A stretch of 64,000 bases of DNA from Chitinasiproducens palmae (GCF_900095735.1 NZ_FNLO01000003.1:124001-188000); one strand, 5' to 3'; shown: positions 38,153-48,216, numbered from the stretch's first letter. Notes: a model not told the origin generated them from the sequence alone. Translations and numbers: made by a program.

Positions 38153-39178
38153 TCACCGGTGACGCGGCAAGCGCCCTGCCCTCAGCCCGGGCAAACGGGC
38201 GACGGCATCCGCGACACGGCGCGCGGAGCGCCGCGCGCCCAGCCATTGCTGCGCGATGAAGCTTTCGCCGTAATCGCGCCCGTGCCCGTCCGGCCCCGGC
38301 AACTGGTCGCGGATGCCGGTCGGTTCGGGCGCCTCGTTCCACGATGCGCTGCGGAACAGCATATCCCACCACGGGAACAGCACGCCGAAGTTGCAGCCGT
38401 AGCGGGTGCCTTCATGACCGTAGCCGACCGCATGATGCCGGCGATGGAAGGCCGGGCTGACCACCAGGCGACCCAGCACCGGGCCGAACGGCATCCGTAC
38501 ATTGGCGTGCTGCACGCTCTGCACGACCTGGCTCAACACGGTGAGCGCGACGAACTGGCTGGGCTCGACGCCGATGAACAGCGCGATGCCAGCGAAGAAC
38601 GACGACTCGATCACCGACTCGAGCAGATGCTTGCGATCGTCTGACCACAGCGACATCTGCTGCTGGCTGTGGTGCACCGCATGCAGTTCCCACCACCAAC
38701 CAAAGCGGTGCTGCCAGCGATGCTGCCAATAGCCGGCGAAATCCAGCACCACCAGGTAGAGCAGGAAGGCGACCAGCGGGTGCGAGGTGACGCCTGGCCA
38801 CATGTCGTCGAGGTCGAAACTCGGCATGCCGCGCATCGTCATCCAGTTGTGCAGGCGATCGAATGCGGGTTGCAGGCAGAAGAAGAAAAACAGATTGAGC
38901 AGCCCCAGGCGCGTGATCCACGTATAGAACACGTCGACCCGCACCGCGCGGCGGTTCTGCCAGCGCTCCGCCGGCCACAATGCCTCGAGCGGCCGCAGGA
39001 TCGCATACATGCCGACGATGGCCACGAAGCCGACGATGACCCAATACAGGCCGTCGTACAGCTCCTCGTCGTAGCCCATCCAGCCGAAATGGAACAGCAC
39101 CGGCTGGAGCACGTCGACGAAGAGCCAGGTCTGCGCACCGCCGATCAGGTTGTTGAACACCGCAACGAAATCTTGCAC
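38153..39178 (-). CDS. Sterol desaturase/fatty acid hydroxylase family protein
   Basis: A 341-residue membrane di-iron oxygenase. The histidine clusters expected of the family are present: HRWQH, HAVHHS and HRRHHAVGYGHEG, with four or more membrane segments before and between them. I start at the GTG at 39178 because GAGGAAG precedes it at about 5 bases; a TTG seven codons upstream would place that site inside the gene. The lipid substrate is unknown (sterol, hopanoid or ether lipid in relatives). Confidence 0.85.
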   Translation of the reverse strand: MQDFVAVFNNLIGGAQTWLFVDVLQPVLFHFGWMGYDEELYDGLYWVIVGFVAIVGMYAILRPLEALWPAERWQNRRAVRVDVFYTWITRLGLLNLFFFFCLQPAFDRLHNWMTMRGMPSFDLDDMWPGVTSHPLVAFLLYLVVLDFAGYWQHRWQHRFGWWWELHAVHHSQQQMSLWSDDRKHLLESVIESSFFAGIALFIGVEPSQFVALTVLSQVVQSVQHANVRMPFGPVLGRLVVSPAFHRRHHAVGYGHEGTRYGCNFGVLFPWWDMLFRSASWNEAPEPTGIRDQLPGPDGHGRDYGESFIAQQWLGARRSARRVADAVARLPGLRAGRLPRHR

Positions 39179-39313
39179 GCCACTTCCTCGCAAAACCAAA
39201 CGTGATGCCGTTGCAACGCCCGGCCGGCCCTGCCGGTTGACGCCTCGTCGGCCTGCCGCGCTGCGACCGCTGGCCGCGCACCCGAACGCTGCGCGAAGGC
39301 CGTGTGAAGCGCA

Positions 39314-39361
39314 GTGACAAGCGCCGTGACAAGCGCCGTTACAAGCGCCGTGTCAGGCACC
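39314..39361. repeat. 12-nt tandem array overlapping a stop codon
   Basis: Four units of GTGACAAGCGCC (the last degenerate, GTGTCAGGCACC). The last unit contains the TGA of the beta-propeller gene, read on the minus strand. Confidence 0.85.
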
Positions 39362-40351
39362 ATTCGGCGCGGTCAGCGGCGCGCGATTGTAGAAATAGAT
39401 GCCGTGCGGCGAGCGTCCGACGGGGATTGTCGCCACCAGCTGACGCGTGGTCAGGTCGATGATGCCGACGTGGCGGGCGAACCGGAACGTCACCCACAGA
39501 TACCGCTTGTCGGCCGTCAATTCCATGTCGTCCGGCCCGGGCATCAGGCCGGTGATGTCGCCGACATTGGTCAGCGCATCCTCGTCGATGATACTGATCG
39601 TGCTTTCGACCCGATTGCTGACGGCCACATGCTTGCCGTCAACCAGCGACCGGAAGTTGTGCGCGCCACGGCCGGTATGGATGCGCTTGACCACCGTGCG
39701 CTGCCGCCAGTCGACCACCGCGACGTAGTCGCCGCCGGTCATGCCGACCAGCATGTACTTGTCGCCGGGTGTCATCCACAGCCCGGCTGGCGCCGGCCCC
39801 ACCTTCATCTTCCACAGCAGGGTCTGCGTCGCGAGATCGATCGCCGCGATCTCGCCCGACACCTGCAGCGAAATGAAGGCGGTGCGGCTGTCACGCGTGA
39901 ACGCGATGTGGCTCGGCATGGCCGGCAACGGCAGGCGCTTGGCCGGCGTCAGATCGCGCCCGTCATAGCGGTAGATGTCGACCCGGTCGAGCCGCAACGC
40001 CGTCGAGACGAACCAGCGGTTGTCCGGCGAGAAGCCGATCTGGTACGGGTCCTCGATGTTCTCGACCCGACGCTGGATCGTGCCGAGCTTCGGATCCAGG
40101 AAGAACAGGCTGTTCGACACCGAATTCGCGACGATCAGCGACTTGTTGTCCGGCGTCGCCATCAGGTGATGCGGTTCCTTGCCCACCGAGTACTTCGACA
40201 CCACCTGCTTGGTGGCCGGATCGATCAGCGAGATCGACGCCTCGGCGGAGTTGAGGATGACGACGTTGTCCGCGTGCGCGGGCGTCGCGGCGACCATGGC
40301 GGCGGTCAGCAGGCCGGCATGCAGCCGGCGGGCAGGAACGGAAAGGCGCAT
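39353..40351 (-). CDS. Exported YVTN-type beta-propeller protein
   Basis: A 332-residue periplasmic protein with a Sec signal peptide (residues 1-27, AHA|D) and repeated blades of the form ISLIDPATKQVVSKYSVGKEPHHLMATPDNK, typical of YVTN/surface-layer or cytochrome-D1-like beta-propellers. Six or seven blades are visible. Some such proteins act with heme or quinohaemoprotein systems, but no partner is encoded here. The ATG at 40351 starts the signal peptide; the frame is open upstream only as a shadow of hrpA. Confidence 0.88.
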   Translation of the reverse strand: MRLSVPARRLHAGLLTAAMVAATPAHADNVVILNSAEASISLIDPATKQVVSKYSVGKEPHHLMATPDNKSLIVANSVSNSLFFLDPKLGTIQRRVENIEDPYQIGFSPDNRWFVSTALRLDRVDIYRYDGRDLTPAKRLPLPAMPSHIAFTRDSRTAFISLQVSGEIAAIDLATQTLLWKMKVGPAPAGLWMTPGDKYMLVGMTGGDYVAVVDWRQRTVVKRIHTGRGAHNFRSLVDGKHVAVSNRVESTISIIDEDALTNVGDITGLMPGPDDMELTADKRYLWVTFRFARHVGIIDLTTRQLVATIPVGRSPHGIYFYNRAPLTAPNGA

Positions 40352-40452
40352 TGCATACCTGTTGCGTGATTCGGCATTGTAGAAGCTTTTCGAGACGGCC
40401 GGCGAGCGGCGCGGGCGCGCAGCGGTCAGCCTTACCGATCCTGCCCGCCGCC

Positions 40453-43400
40453 TCAGTGTTGCATCGACTGCCAGAGCTTCTGCAGCCGTTTGACGGAGAC
40501 CGGCATTGGCGTGCGAAGTTCCTGCGCGAACAGCGATATGCGCAATTCCTCCAGCAGCCAGCGGAATTCCGCGAGCCGCGGATCGCCGCCCTGCCGCCAC
40601 GCGCCGGCCGCACGCTGGTAAGGCACGCGCACCGAATCGAGGTCCGCCTGCAGCCGGGCATCGCGGGCCGGGTCGGCCTTCAGTTTGGCCAGACGCACCG
40701 CCACGCCCTTCAGGTAGCGAGGCAAGTGTTGCAACTGGGCATCGGGCGTGCCGGTCACGAAATGCTTGCCGACCAGCGCCCCGAGTTGCGCCTGCATGTC
40801 CGCGTGCGCGGCCGCGAAGCTCTTCGACTGGGCCAGTTTCTTTGCGACGTCGACGTACTCGGCGAGGATCTGCTGCGCGGTACGCGACAGTTCCTGGGCC
40901 AGCAGATTGAGCCGCTGCCGGCCCTGCGCCAGGCGCGCGGCGAAACTCGCGTCGTCGTCCGGCAACGGCGCGACCATGCAGGCGCGTTCGATCGCGCGCG
41001 CGATCAACTGGTCGCGCAGCTCCTGCTGAGTGCCCAGGTTCATGTACTGGATCGACATCTGCTGCAAGCCCGGCAGATTCTTCTCCAGATATTTGACCGG
41101 CTCGCGCAGCTGCAGCGCGAACAGGCGTCGCAGCCCGGCCCAATGCGTCGTGGCGGCTTCGTCCGGCGAATCGAATACCTGCACTTCGCAGTGATCGCCG
41201 CGGTCGACGAGCGCCGGGTAGCCAAACAGGGTCCGATCGCCGCGCCGGATCTCGAGCAGTTCGGGCAGCTTGCCGAAGTTCCACTGGGTCAGGTCGTCGT
41301 AGATCGCGGTCCCTGCCGCACTGCCGGCTGCGCTGCCGGGTGCGCTGCCGGGTGCACTGTCGGGTGCGCTGCCGGAGGCGGTATTCGGCGCGGCGGCGGG
41401 CGCGGGCGCGGCGCCTTGCGGCCGGCCGCCCCGCCCGTCGGGGGCGCGGCGGCCGCCCTGTGCGTCGCCGCGCTCGGGCAGCGCCGCATGCGCGCCGACC
41501 GCTGCGATTTCACGAAAACGCTGCTGCGCGGCCTCGCCAAGCTCGACGCGCAGTTGGCCCAGGTTACGTCCCATCGCAAGCTGCCGACCGTGTTCGTCGA
41601 TCACCTTGAAATTCATCAAGCGGTGCGGTCCCAGGGTCTCCTGCTTGAAGTCGACCGGCCGTACCTGCACCTGGGTGGTCTCGCGAATATCGGCGCCCAG
41701 CGCCTCGACCAATCCCTGGCCGCTCGACGGCAGGCCTTTCTGTTCGGCCCGCTCGGCGAAGCCGGCCGCATAGTCGGGCAGCGGCACGCAGTGGCGTCGC
41801 AATTTCTGCGGCAGCGACTTGAGCAGGGCCTGCACCTTGTCCTTCAGCATGCCCGGCACCAGCCACTCCGTGCGCCGCACGTCGATCTGATTCAACGCGA
41901 ACAGCGGCACGGCCACGGTCACGCCGTCGCGCGGCGAGCCCGGCTCGAAGTGGTAGGTGACAGCCATCGACTGGCCGGCCAGCGTGAGCCGCTTCGGGTA
42001 GAGATCGGTGGTGACGCCGGCCGCCTCGTGCCGCATCAGTTCGTCGCGCGACAGGTACAGCAGCTTCGGCTGCTCGGCGCTCTCACGGCGGTACCACTTC
42101 TCGAACGACACCGTGCCATGCACGTCGGCCGGAATCGCCGCGTCGTAGAAGCCATAGATCAGTTCATCATCGACCAGCACGTCTTGCCGCCGCGACTTGT
42201 GCTCGATCTGCTCGACGTCGCCGATCTGCTTGCGGTTATGCGCGAAGAACGGCAGCCTGGTGTCGAACTCGCCCTCGACCAGCGCCTGCCGAATGAAGAT
42301 CTCGCGCGCCCGTTCGCGCTCGCCGCCCTTGCCGAAGTCGACACGCCGCCGCTGGTAGATCGTCAGGCCGTACAGCGTGGCCCGCTCGAACGCCACGACG
42401 CGTCCTGCCTTCTTTTCCCAGTGCGGCTCGGCACGCGATCGCCGCAGCAGATGCGCGCCCACCGCCTCGATCCACTCCGGTTCGATGCGCGCCAGCGTGC
42501 GCGCGTACAGGCGCGTGGTCTCCACCATCTCGGCGGCCAGCACCCAGCGTCCCGCCTTCTTGCCCAGCAGCGAGCCCGGCCACGGAAAGAACTTGATGCC
42601 GCGCGCGCCAAGATAATGCGGCTCGTCCTCCGCCTTCATGCCGACGTTGCCCAACAGGCCCGCCAGCAGGGACAGATGGATCTGCTCGTAGGTGGCCTCG
42701 GTCTGCGCGATGCGCCAGCCCTGCTCGCGCGCCACCGTGACGAGCTGCGCATGGACGTCGCGCCATTCGCGCAGGCGCAGGTGCGAGAGGAAATTCGCGC
42801 GGCAGGCGTCGACCAGTTGCCGGTTCGACTGCCGGTTCGCGACCGCGTCCTCGAACCAGCGCCAGATCTTCAGCCAGCTCAGGAACTCGCTTTTCTCGTC
42901 GGCGAAACGACGATGCGCGGTATCGGCCGCTTCCTGCTGCTCGGCCGGCCGCTCGCGCGGGTCCTGCACCGACAGCGCGGCGGCGATGATCAGCACCTCG
43001 CCCAGCGCGTCGCGCTCGCGCGCGGCCAAAATCATGCGCCCGACGCGCGGGTCGAGCGGCAGGCGCGACAGCTCGCGTCCGGTCGGCGTGAGCGCGTTGT
43101 CGTCGTCCACCGCGCCAAGCTCGGCGAGCAACTGGTAGCCGTCGGCGATGGCGCGGCCCGGCGGCGGTTCGATGAACGGGAAGGCCTCGATCGAGGCCAG
43201 ATGCAGCGCCTTCATGCGCAGGATCACCGCGGCGAGCGACGAGCGCAGGATTTCGGGATCCGTGAAGGGCGCACGCTTGGCGAAGTCGTCCTCGTCGAAC
43301 AGGCGGATGCAGATGCCGTCGGCAACCCGGCCGCAGCGGCCGGCGCGCTGGTTGGCGGCGGCCTGCGAGATCGGTTCGATCTGCAACTGTTCGACCTTGT

Positions 43401-44832
43401 TGCGATAGGAATAGCGTTTGACCCGTGCCAGCCCGGTGTCGACCACATAGCGAATGCCCGGCACGGTCAGCGAGGTCTCCGCCACGTTGGTCGCGAGCAC
43501 GATGCGGCGAGCGTTCGAACTCTTGAAGATCTTCGCCTGATCGGCGGCGGAGAGCCGCGAGAACAGCGGCAGGATCTCGACGTGCGGCGGATGATGACCG
43601 CGCAGCGCATTGGCCGCGTCGCGAATCTCGCGCTCGCCAGGCAGGAACACCAGCACGTCGCCGGGCCCCTCGCGCACCAGTTCGCCGACCGCGTCGACGA
43701 TCGCGTCATGCATGTCGCGGTCGCGCACCCGCGTGCGCGCCGGCTCGGCGGCGGGTGCCCTGGCCACAGCGGCGCCGCTGGCCGCGCCGTGCGGCGACAG
43801 GCGGCTGTCCTGCACTGGCCGATAGCGGATCTCCACCGGATACAGGCGTCCGCTGACCTCGATCACCGGCGCGGGCCGCTCGTCGCTGCCGAAATGACGG
43901 GCGAAGCGCTGCGCGTCGATGGTGGCCGAGGTGACGATGATCTTCAGGTCGGGCCGCTTCGGCAGCAACTGCCGCAGATAGCCGAGCAGGAAGTCGATGT
44001 TCAGGCTGCGCTCGTGCGCTTCGTCGATGATCAGCGTGTCGTATGCGCGCAGCAGCGGGTCGCCCTGCGTTTCGGCGAGCAGGATGCCATCGGTCATCAG
44101 CTTGACCGAGGCGCCCGGGCTGAGGTTGTCGGTGAACCGAACCTTGTAGCCGACCACCGCGCCCGGTTCAGTGCCGAGCTCGTCGGCGATGCGACGCGCG
44201 ATCGTCGACGCGGCGATGCGCCGCGGCTGGGTGTGGCCGATCAACCCGGCGCCGCCGGCACCCCGGCCGCGTCCCAGGGCCAGGCAGATCTTCGGCAGCT
44301 GCGTGGTCTTGCCAGAGCCGGTTTCGCCACTGACGATGACCACCTGGTGGTCGCGTATGGCGCGCGCGATTTCCTCGCGCCGCGCCGACACCGGCAGCGC
44401 TTCGGGAAAGACGATGGCCGGCACCGGCGTGGCCGGCGCCCGGCCTGTGCGCGGCCCGTCGCCGTCCGTGCGAACCTCTCGCTGCCCCCCGCGACCACCC
44501 TCGCGAGCCGGTCCGGCGCCGGCCGTTGCGAGGTTGCCGCCATCGCTTGCTGCGCCCGCCGCTGCACCGTCCACACCACCGTCCACACCACCGTCCGCAC
44601 CACTGCCCGCGCCGCCGTCCGCGCCCCTGCCCGCGCCACTACCGCCAGCGCCGCGGCGGCGACGACGCCGGCGCGCGGGTGCCGGCGCGCTTTCGTCGGC
44701 CGCCGGTACCGACGCCTCGGGCGGGGACGGTTCGCCACCCGCGTTGGCGCGCTCATCGGCGGACGAAGACAGGGACGTGTGGGGCGGGCGTGGCGGGTTG
44801 GGCAACTTGGGGCTATCCGGGGAGGAGGTCAT
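40453..44832 (-). CDS. hrpA: ATP-dependent RNA helicase HrpA
   Basis: A 1459-residue DEAH-box helicase. Walker A GETGSGKT is at 169-176, then TQPRRIAAS, LIIDEAHERS and SATIDAQRF, followed by QRAGRCGR and the HrpA-specific C-terminal region (DUF3418) ending ISLFAQELRTPMPVSVKRLQKLWQSM. In E. coli the enzyme rescues stalled ribosomes. It is longer than E. coli HrpA (1300) through a 140-residue N-terminal Arg/Gly/Ala-rich extension and an Ala-Gly-Ser-Pro-rich insert, both with 12-nt repeats. The start is chosen just upstream of the first low-complexity stretch; it has no clear ribosome site. It diverges from argA. Confidence 0.95.
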   Translation of the reverse strand: MTSSPDSPKLPNPPRPPHTSLSSSADERANAGGEPSPPEASVPAADESAPAPARRRRRRRGAGGSGAGRGADGGAGSGADGGVDGGVDGAAAGAASDGGNLATAGAGPAREGGRGGQREVRTDGDGPRTGRAPATPVPAIVFPEALPVSARREEIARAIRDHQVVIVSGETGSGKTTQLPKICLALGRGRGAGGAGLIGHTQPRRIAASTIARRIADELGTEPGAVVGYKVRFTDNLSPGASVKLMTDGILLAETQGDPLLRAYDTLIIDEAHERSLNIDFLLGYLRQLLPKRPDLKIIVTSATIDAQRFARHFGSDERPAPVIEVSGRLYPVEIRYRPVQDSRLSPHGAASGAAVARAPAAEPARTRVRDRDMHDAIVDAVGELVREGPGDVLVFLPGEREIRDAANALRGHHPPHVEILPLFSRLSAADQAKIFKSSNARRIVLATNVAETSLTVPGIRYVVDTGLARVKRYSYRNKVEQLQIEPISQAAANQRAGRCGRVADGICIRLFDEDDFAKRAPFTDPEILRSSLAAVILRMKALHLASIEAFPFIEPPPGRAIADGYQLLAELGAVDDDNALTPTGRELSRLPLDPRVGRMILAARERDALGEVLIIAAALSVQDPRERPAEQQEAADTAHRRFADEKSEFLSWLKIWRWFEDAVANRQSNRQLVDACRANFLSHLRLREWRDVHAQLVTVAREQGWRIAQTEATYEQIHLSLLAGLLGNVGMKAEDEPHYLGARGIKFFPWPGSLLGKKAGRWVLAAEMVETTRLYARTLARIEPEWIEAVGAHLLRRSRAEPHWEKKAGRVVAFERATLYGLTIYQRRRVDFGKGGERERAREIFIRQALVEGEFDTRLPFFAHNRKQIGDVEQIEHKSRRQDVLVDDELIYGFYDAAIPADVHGTVSFEKWYRRESAEQPKLLYLSRDELMRHEAAGVTTDLYPKRLTLAGQSMAVTYHFEPGSPRDGVTVAVPLFALNQIDVRRTEWLVPGMLKDKVQALLKSLPQKLRRHCVPLPDYAAGFAERAEQKGLPSSGQGLVEALGADIRETTQVQVRPVDFKQETLGPHRLMNFKVIDEHGRQLAMGRNLGQLRVELGEAAQQRFREIAAVGAHAALPERGDAQGGRRAPDGRGGRPQGAAPAPAAAPNTASGSAPDSAPGSAPGSAAGSAAGTAIYDDLTQWNFGKLPELLEIRRGDRTLFGYPALVDRGDHCEVQVFDSPDEAATTHWAGLRRLFALQLREPVKYLEKNLPGLQQMSIQYMNLGTQQELRDQLIARAIERACMVAPLPDDDASFAARLAQGRQRLNLLAQELSRTAQQILAEYVDVAKKLAQSKSFAAAHADMQAQLGALVGKHFVTGTPDAQLQHLPRYLKGVAVRLAKLKADPARDARLQADLDSVRVPYQRAAGAWRQGGDPRLAEFRWLLEELRISLFAQELRTPMPVSVKRLQKLWQSMQH
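41318..41377 (-). repeat. 12-nt tandem array in hrpA, C-terminal half
   Basis: Five units of GCGCTGCCGGGT with few substitutions (plus strand). In frame, encoding Gly-Ser-Ala-Pro/Ala repeats in a disordered insert of HrpA. Confidence 0.9.
44565..44640 (-). repeat. 12-nt degenerate tandem array in hrpA, N-terminal region
   Basis: Units around CACCGTCCACAC, progressively diverged, encoding Gly-Gly-Val-Asp/Gly-Ala-Asp repeats in the N-terminal extension. Confidence 0.75.
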
Positions 44833-44955
44833 GAAGCCGGCGTGCGCGATGGCGGCGCGGCGGCTCGGAAAGACGGAACGCCGTCGTGCGCGGCGGCGGC
44901 GTGGAATCTTGTCGCCGCGACCGGCCGATCGTCTACATTGGACATGGCGTCGCAT

Positions 44956-44961
44956 TATAAT
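44956..44961 (+). promoter_or_regulatory. -10 element of argA (possible leaderless transcript)
   Basis: A perfect TATAAT ends only 6 bases before the argA ATG. A weak -35 (TCTACA, 44932-44937) lies 18 bases upstream. Transcription would start at or next to the ATG. Confidence 0.5.
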
Positions 44962-44967
44962 CCGCGC

Positions 44968-46332
44968 ATGAATGCCGAAACCTCCTCGTCCCCACGGCCC
45001 GTGGCGTCCAGCCAGGCCGATCCCGTCGACCTTGCGCAGTTCGTCGACTGGCTGCGTGCCGTCGCGCCCTACATCCACGCGTTCCGCAACAAGACCTTCG
45101 TCGTCGGTTTCGGCGGCGAGCTGGTCAGCGCGGGCCGGCTGAACACGCTGGTGCAGGACGTGGCCCTGCTCCAGGCGATGGGCATCCAGATCGTGCTGGT
45201 ACATGGCTCGCGGCCGCAGGTCGAGGAGCAGATGCGGCTGCGCAATCTCAGTTCCCAGTTTGCACGGGGCCTGCGCATCACCGACGCGCCCGCACTGGAA
45301 TCGGCGAAGGAAGCGGCCGGCGAAATCCGTCTCGATATCGAGGCGGCGATCAGCCAGGGGCTGCCGAACACGCCGATGGCGCACGCCCGCATCAGTGTCG
45401 TATCGGGCAACTTCGTCGTCGCGCGACCGGTCGGCATCGTCGACGGTGTCGACCACCTGCATACCGGCGTGGTGCGCAAGGTGGACGCCGACTCGATCCG
45501 TCTTTCGCTGGCCAACGGCAAGCTGGTGCTGCTGTCGCCACTCGGCTTCTCGCCGACCGGCGAAGCGTTCAACCTGTCGATGGAAGATATCGCCGCGTCG
45601 ACCGCCATCGCGCTGCGCGCCGACAAGCTGATCTACATCACCGAAACGCCCGGCGTGGTCGACGGCGACGGCTCGCTGCTGCGCGAACTCGCGCTCGATG
45701 ACGCGACGCGCCTACGCGAAACCGGCACGCTGCCCGAGGAAGTCGAGTTCTATCTGCGCCACGCCTGCCGCGCCTGTCGCGGCGGCGTGCCGCGTGCCCA
45801 CCTGATTCCGTTCGCACTCGATGGCTCGATCCTGATCGAGCTGTTCACGCACGACGGCGTCGGCACGATGGTCAGCTACGAGAACCTCGAAAGCCTGCGC
45901 GAAGCGACCGCGGACGACGTCGCAGGCATCGTCCAGTTGATCGAACCGCTCGAAGCGGACGGCACCTTGGTGCGCCGCGACCGGCACCAGATCGAGCGCG
46001 AAGTCGATCACTTCTCGGTGATCGAACACGACGGCGTGCTGTTCGGTTGCGTCGCGCTGTATCCGTATCAGCGCGAGCGCATCGGCGAGATGGCCTGTCT
46101 GACCGTCGCACCGGAAGCGCAGGGTTCCGGCGACGGCGAACGCCTGCTCAAGCGCATCGAGCAGCGCGCCCGCGCGCGCGGCCTGAACCGCATCTTCGTG
46201 CTCACCACGCGCACGGAACACTGGTTCCTGAAACGCGGTTTCGTGAAGGCGAGTGTCGACGACCTTCCGGAAGATCGCCGTCGCCTCTACAACTGGCAGC
46301 GCAAGTCGCTGGTCCTGATCAAGCAGTTGTGA
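44968..46332 (+). CDS. argA: Amino-acid N-acetyltransferase (N-acetylglutamate synthase)
   Basis: A 454-residue enzyme for the first step of arginine synthesis. Residues about 25-300 form an amino-acid kinase-like domain ([51 protein letters not shown]); the C-terminal GNAT domain acetylates glutamate ([40 protein letters not shown]). The kinase-like domain should bind arginine for feedback control. I start at the ATG at 44968; a second ATG 8 codons upstream overlaps the -10 element and has no ribosome site. yggX follows 49 bases later. The much longer open frame upstream is a shadow of hrpA. Confidence 0.96.
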   Translation: MNAETSSSPRPVASSQADPVDLAQFVDWLRAVAPYIHAFRNKTFVVGFGGELVSAGRLNTLVQDVALLQAMGIQIVLVHGSRPQVEEQMRLRNLSSQFARGLRITDAPALESAKEAAGEIRLDIEAAISQGLPNTPMAHARISVVSGNFVVARPVGIVDGVDHLHTGVVRKVDADSIRLSLANGKLVLLSPLGFSPTGEAFNLSMEDIAASTAIALRADKLIYITETPGVVDGDGSLLRELALDDATRLRETGTLPEEVEFYLRHACRACRGGVPRAHLIPFALDGSILIELFTHDGVGTMVSYENLESLREATADDVAGIVQLIEPLEADGTLVRRDRHQIEREVDHFSVIEHDGVLFGCVALYPYQRERIGEMACLTVAPEAQGSGDGERLLKRIEQRARARGLNRIFVLTTRTEHWFLKRGFVKASVDDLPEDRRRLYNWQRKSLVLIKQL

Positions 46333-46381
46333 CCGGCGCCACGCCCCGGTCACCCACCATCCCATACGAAGGAGCAACACC

Positions 46382-46657
46382 ATGCCGCGCACCGTTCAAT
46401 GCGTGAAACTCGGCCGCGAAGCCGAGGGATTCGACTTTCCGCCCGTCCCGGGCGAACTCGGCAAGCGTATCTACGCCAATGTCTCGAAAGAGGCGTGGCA
46501 GGAGTGGTTGAAGCAGCAGACCATGCTGATCAATGAGAATCGCCTGAACATGGCCGACGCGCGGGCGCGCCAGTACCTGTTGAAGCAGACCGAGAAGTAC
46601 TTCTTCGGCGAAGGCGCGGACAGCGCCTCGGGCTTCGTGCCGCCGACCGGCGCCTGA
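46382..46657 (+). CDS. yggX: Oxidative damage protection protein YggX
   Basis: A 91-residue Fe(II)-trafficking protein. It matches the family end to end: [54 protein letters not shown], with the single conserved Cys7. It protects iron-sulfur clusters. GAAGGAG lies before the ATG, and the gene probably shares the argA transcript. Confidence 0.96.
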   Translation: MPRTVQCVKLGREAEGFDFPPVPGELGKRIYANVSKEAWQEWLKQQTMLINENRLNMADARARQYLLKQTEKYFFGEGADSASGFVPPTGA

Positions 46658-46755
46658 GGTCTTGCCGGCGCGGCCGCACGGCTGCGCCCAACCCCACGCG
46701 CCTGCCGTCCTCCGGTCCGGTGCTGTCACCGAGTCCGCCAGGCGCGGACTTCGCG

Positions 46756-48216
46756 TCAGCCGGGTGCCACCGGCTCCGCCGGCGCGGCGGCCGCACCCTC
46801 CTCCTCACGCCATTGCTGGCGCGCGCGGTGCAGTTGGCGCAGCGCGAGGCGCGCCATCTTGAACCAGCCGAACGGCTTGGGATCAACGATCATGCTGAGC
46901 GCCCGGGCGTAGTCCAGCACCAACCCCGGCGTCCATGCCATCGTCACCGCACGCCGGCGGATCTGCACCGCCACCCAGAGCTCCGGCGTGGCCAGCACGC
47001 GCAGGAACGCACGCCATCCCCGGTCGGTCCCGCCCAGACTGCCGACCGCACCCTCCACCGCCGCTTCCAGCGCGTACGCGACGGTGCTCGAACAGTTGCG
47101 GTAGGTGAGGTTGTACACCGGCGTGCGTCGGTAGACGTCCCAGAACGCCTGCAAGCGGACCGGATCGTAGTTCCGGACGCGCACCTTGACGGTGGATTCG
47201 CACCATGCGGCCGATTCGGTCAGGTAGTCGGGTTGGAAGGTGCCCGGCACGTCGTTGTCCGCGGTCGCACGCAACAGGCGCGCGAAGTCTTCCGGCGAAC
47301 GATCGATCTCGACAGCCGGATACAGGCTGATGTAGACGCCCTCGCTGCTTTCCAACGCCGCATGGCCGGTTGAAATCACGCCGTTGACGTCGACCGCGGC
47401 AATATAGCGATCGATCACCGGGCGCCGCAACGCCTTCGCCTTTGCCGAGCCGGTCGGCGTCCAGACATGCACGATCAGCTCGCGCTTGAGCGCCGGATCC
47501 GCCGACACCATCGCATCGGCGTTGGCGGCATGAATGGACGTCTCGCCGGCGGCCAGATGCGCCGCCAAGCCCGCCTCGTGCGTGTGCACGCCCGCGTCGA
47601 GCGCCCGATGGCGCGCATCGTCGAGGTTATGCTGCGACAACGCCGCCAGCGACGCACGCTCGGGCAGGAAGCGGGCTCGCAGCGCCAGCCAGATGATGTT
47701 CCAACCGCCGATCGCCAGGCCCAGCCCGAGGCTGTACGGAACAGTGCCGACGTAGTGCGTCGGATAGGGCTGAAAGAAAAAGATCGCGAGTCCGATCTGC
47801 ACCACGCCACCGGCAAAGGCCAGCCGCCAGCCCGGGAAGCGCACCACATGCGCGGAGGCGATCTGCAGCGCGCCGCCGCACAGGAACAGCAAGCCGAACA
47901 TCATCGACAGCGCCATGTGGCCCGCGGTGTGACCGCTCAGGATCAGCAACGCGGCCAGCGTGAAGAGCCCGCCCTTGCCATAGCGCAGCGTGCGCTGGCC
48001 GCCCACGCCGGTCCAGGCGACGGCCAGCGTCGCCACGCCCTCGGCCAGCAGCAGCCACGCGAACACGCGCAGTGGGAACACCAGCACGCCGTCGGTGGCA
48101 TCGATGCAGAGCAGCAGCCCGGCAAGCATCCAGAGCGCGCCGAGGCCCAACAGGACCGGCCAGCGCCGGCGCAAGTAGTCGGTGCCGAGCAGCAGCAGAA
48201 TCAACTGGACCATCAC
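46756..48216 (-). CDS. HdeD-like membrane domain fused to a papain-like (permuted NlpC-type) domain
   Basis: A 486-residue two-part protein. Residues 1-190 hold about six hydrophobic helices resembling the HdeD/DUF308 family linked to acid resistance. Residues about 240-440 are soluble, with GHAALESSEGVYISLYP (His285) and YNLTYRNCSSTVAYALEAA (Cys375). A His in a G-H-x-A strand before a Cys in an N-C-S-S helix is the order of circularly permuted papain-like hydrolases. I infer a membrane-tethered amidase, thioesterase or peptidase; activity is not proven. It sits 40 bases before rpiA on the same strand but functionally unrelated. The side of the membrane that the hydrolase faces is unclear. 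Confidence 0.75.
   Translation of the reverse strand: MMVQLILLLLGTDYLRRRWPVLLGLGALWMLAGLLLCIDATDGVLVFPLRVFAWLLLAEGVATLAVAWTGVGGQRTLRYGKGGLFTLAALLILSGHTAGHMALSMMFGLLFLCGGALQIASAHVVRFPGWRLAFAGGVVQIGLAIFFFQPYPTHYVGTVPYSLGLGLAIGGWNIIWLALRARFLPERASLAALSQHNLDDARHRALDAGVHTHEAGLAAHLAAGETSIHAANADAMVSADPALKRELIVHVWTPTGSAKAKALRRPVIDRYIAAVDVNGVISTGHAALESSEGVYISLYPAVEIDRSPEDFARLLRATADNDVPGTFQPDYLTESAAWCESTVKVRVRNYDPVRLQAFWDVYRRTPVYNLTYRNCSSTVAYALEAAVEGAVGSLGGTDRGWRAFLRVLATPELWVAVQIRRRAVTMAWTPGLVLDYARALSMIVDPKPFGWFKMARLALRQLHRARQQWREEEGAAAAPAEPVAPG

Noticed and set aside
40351-44967. An open plus-strand frame of about 1500 codons ahead of argA
   Set aside because: It is the antisense shadow of hrpA, whose helicase motifs are certain; only the part from 44968 is a real protein (ArgA).
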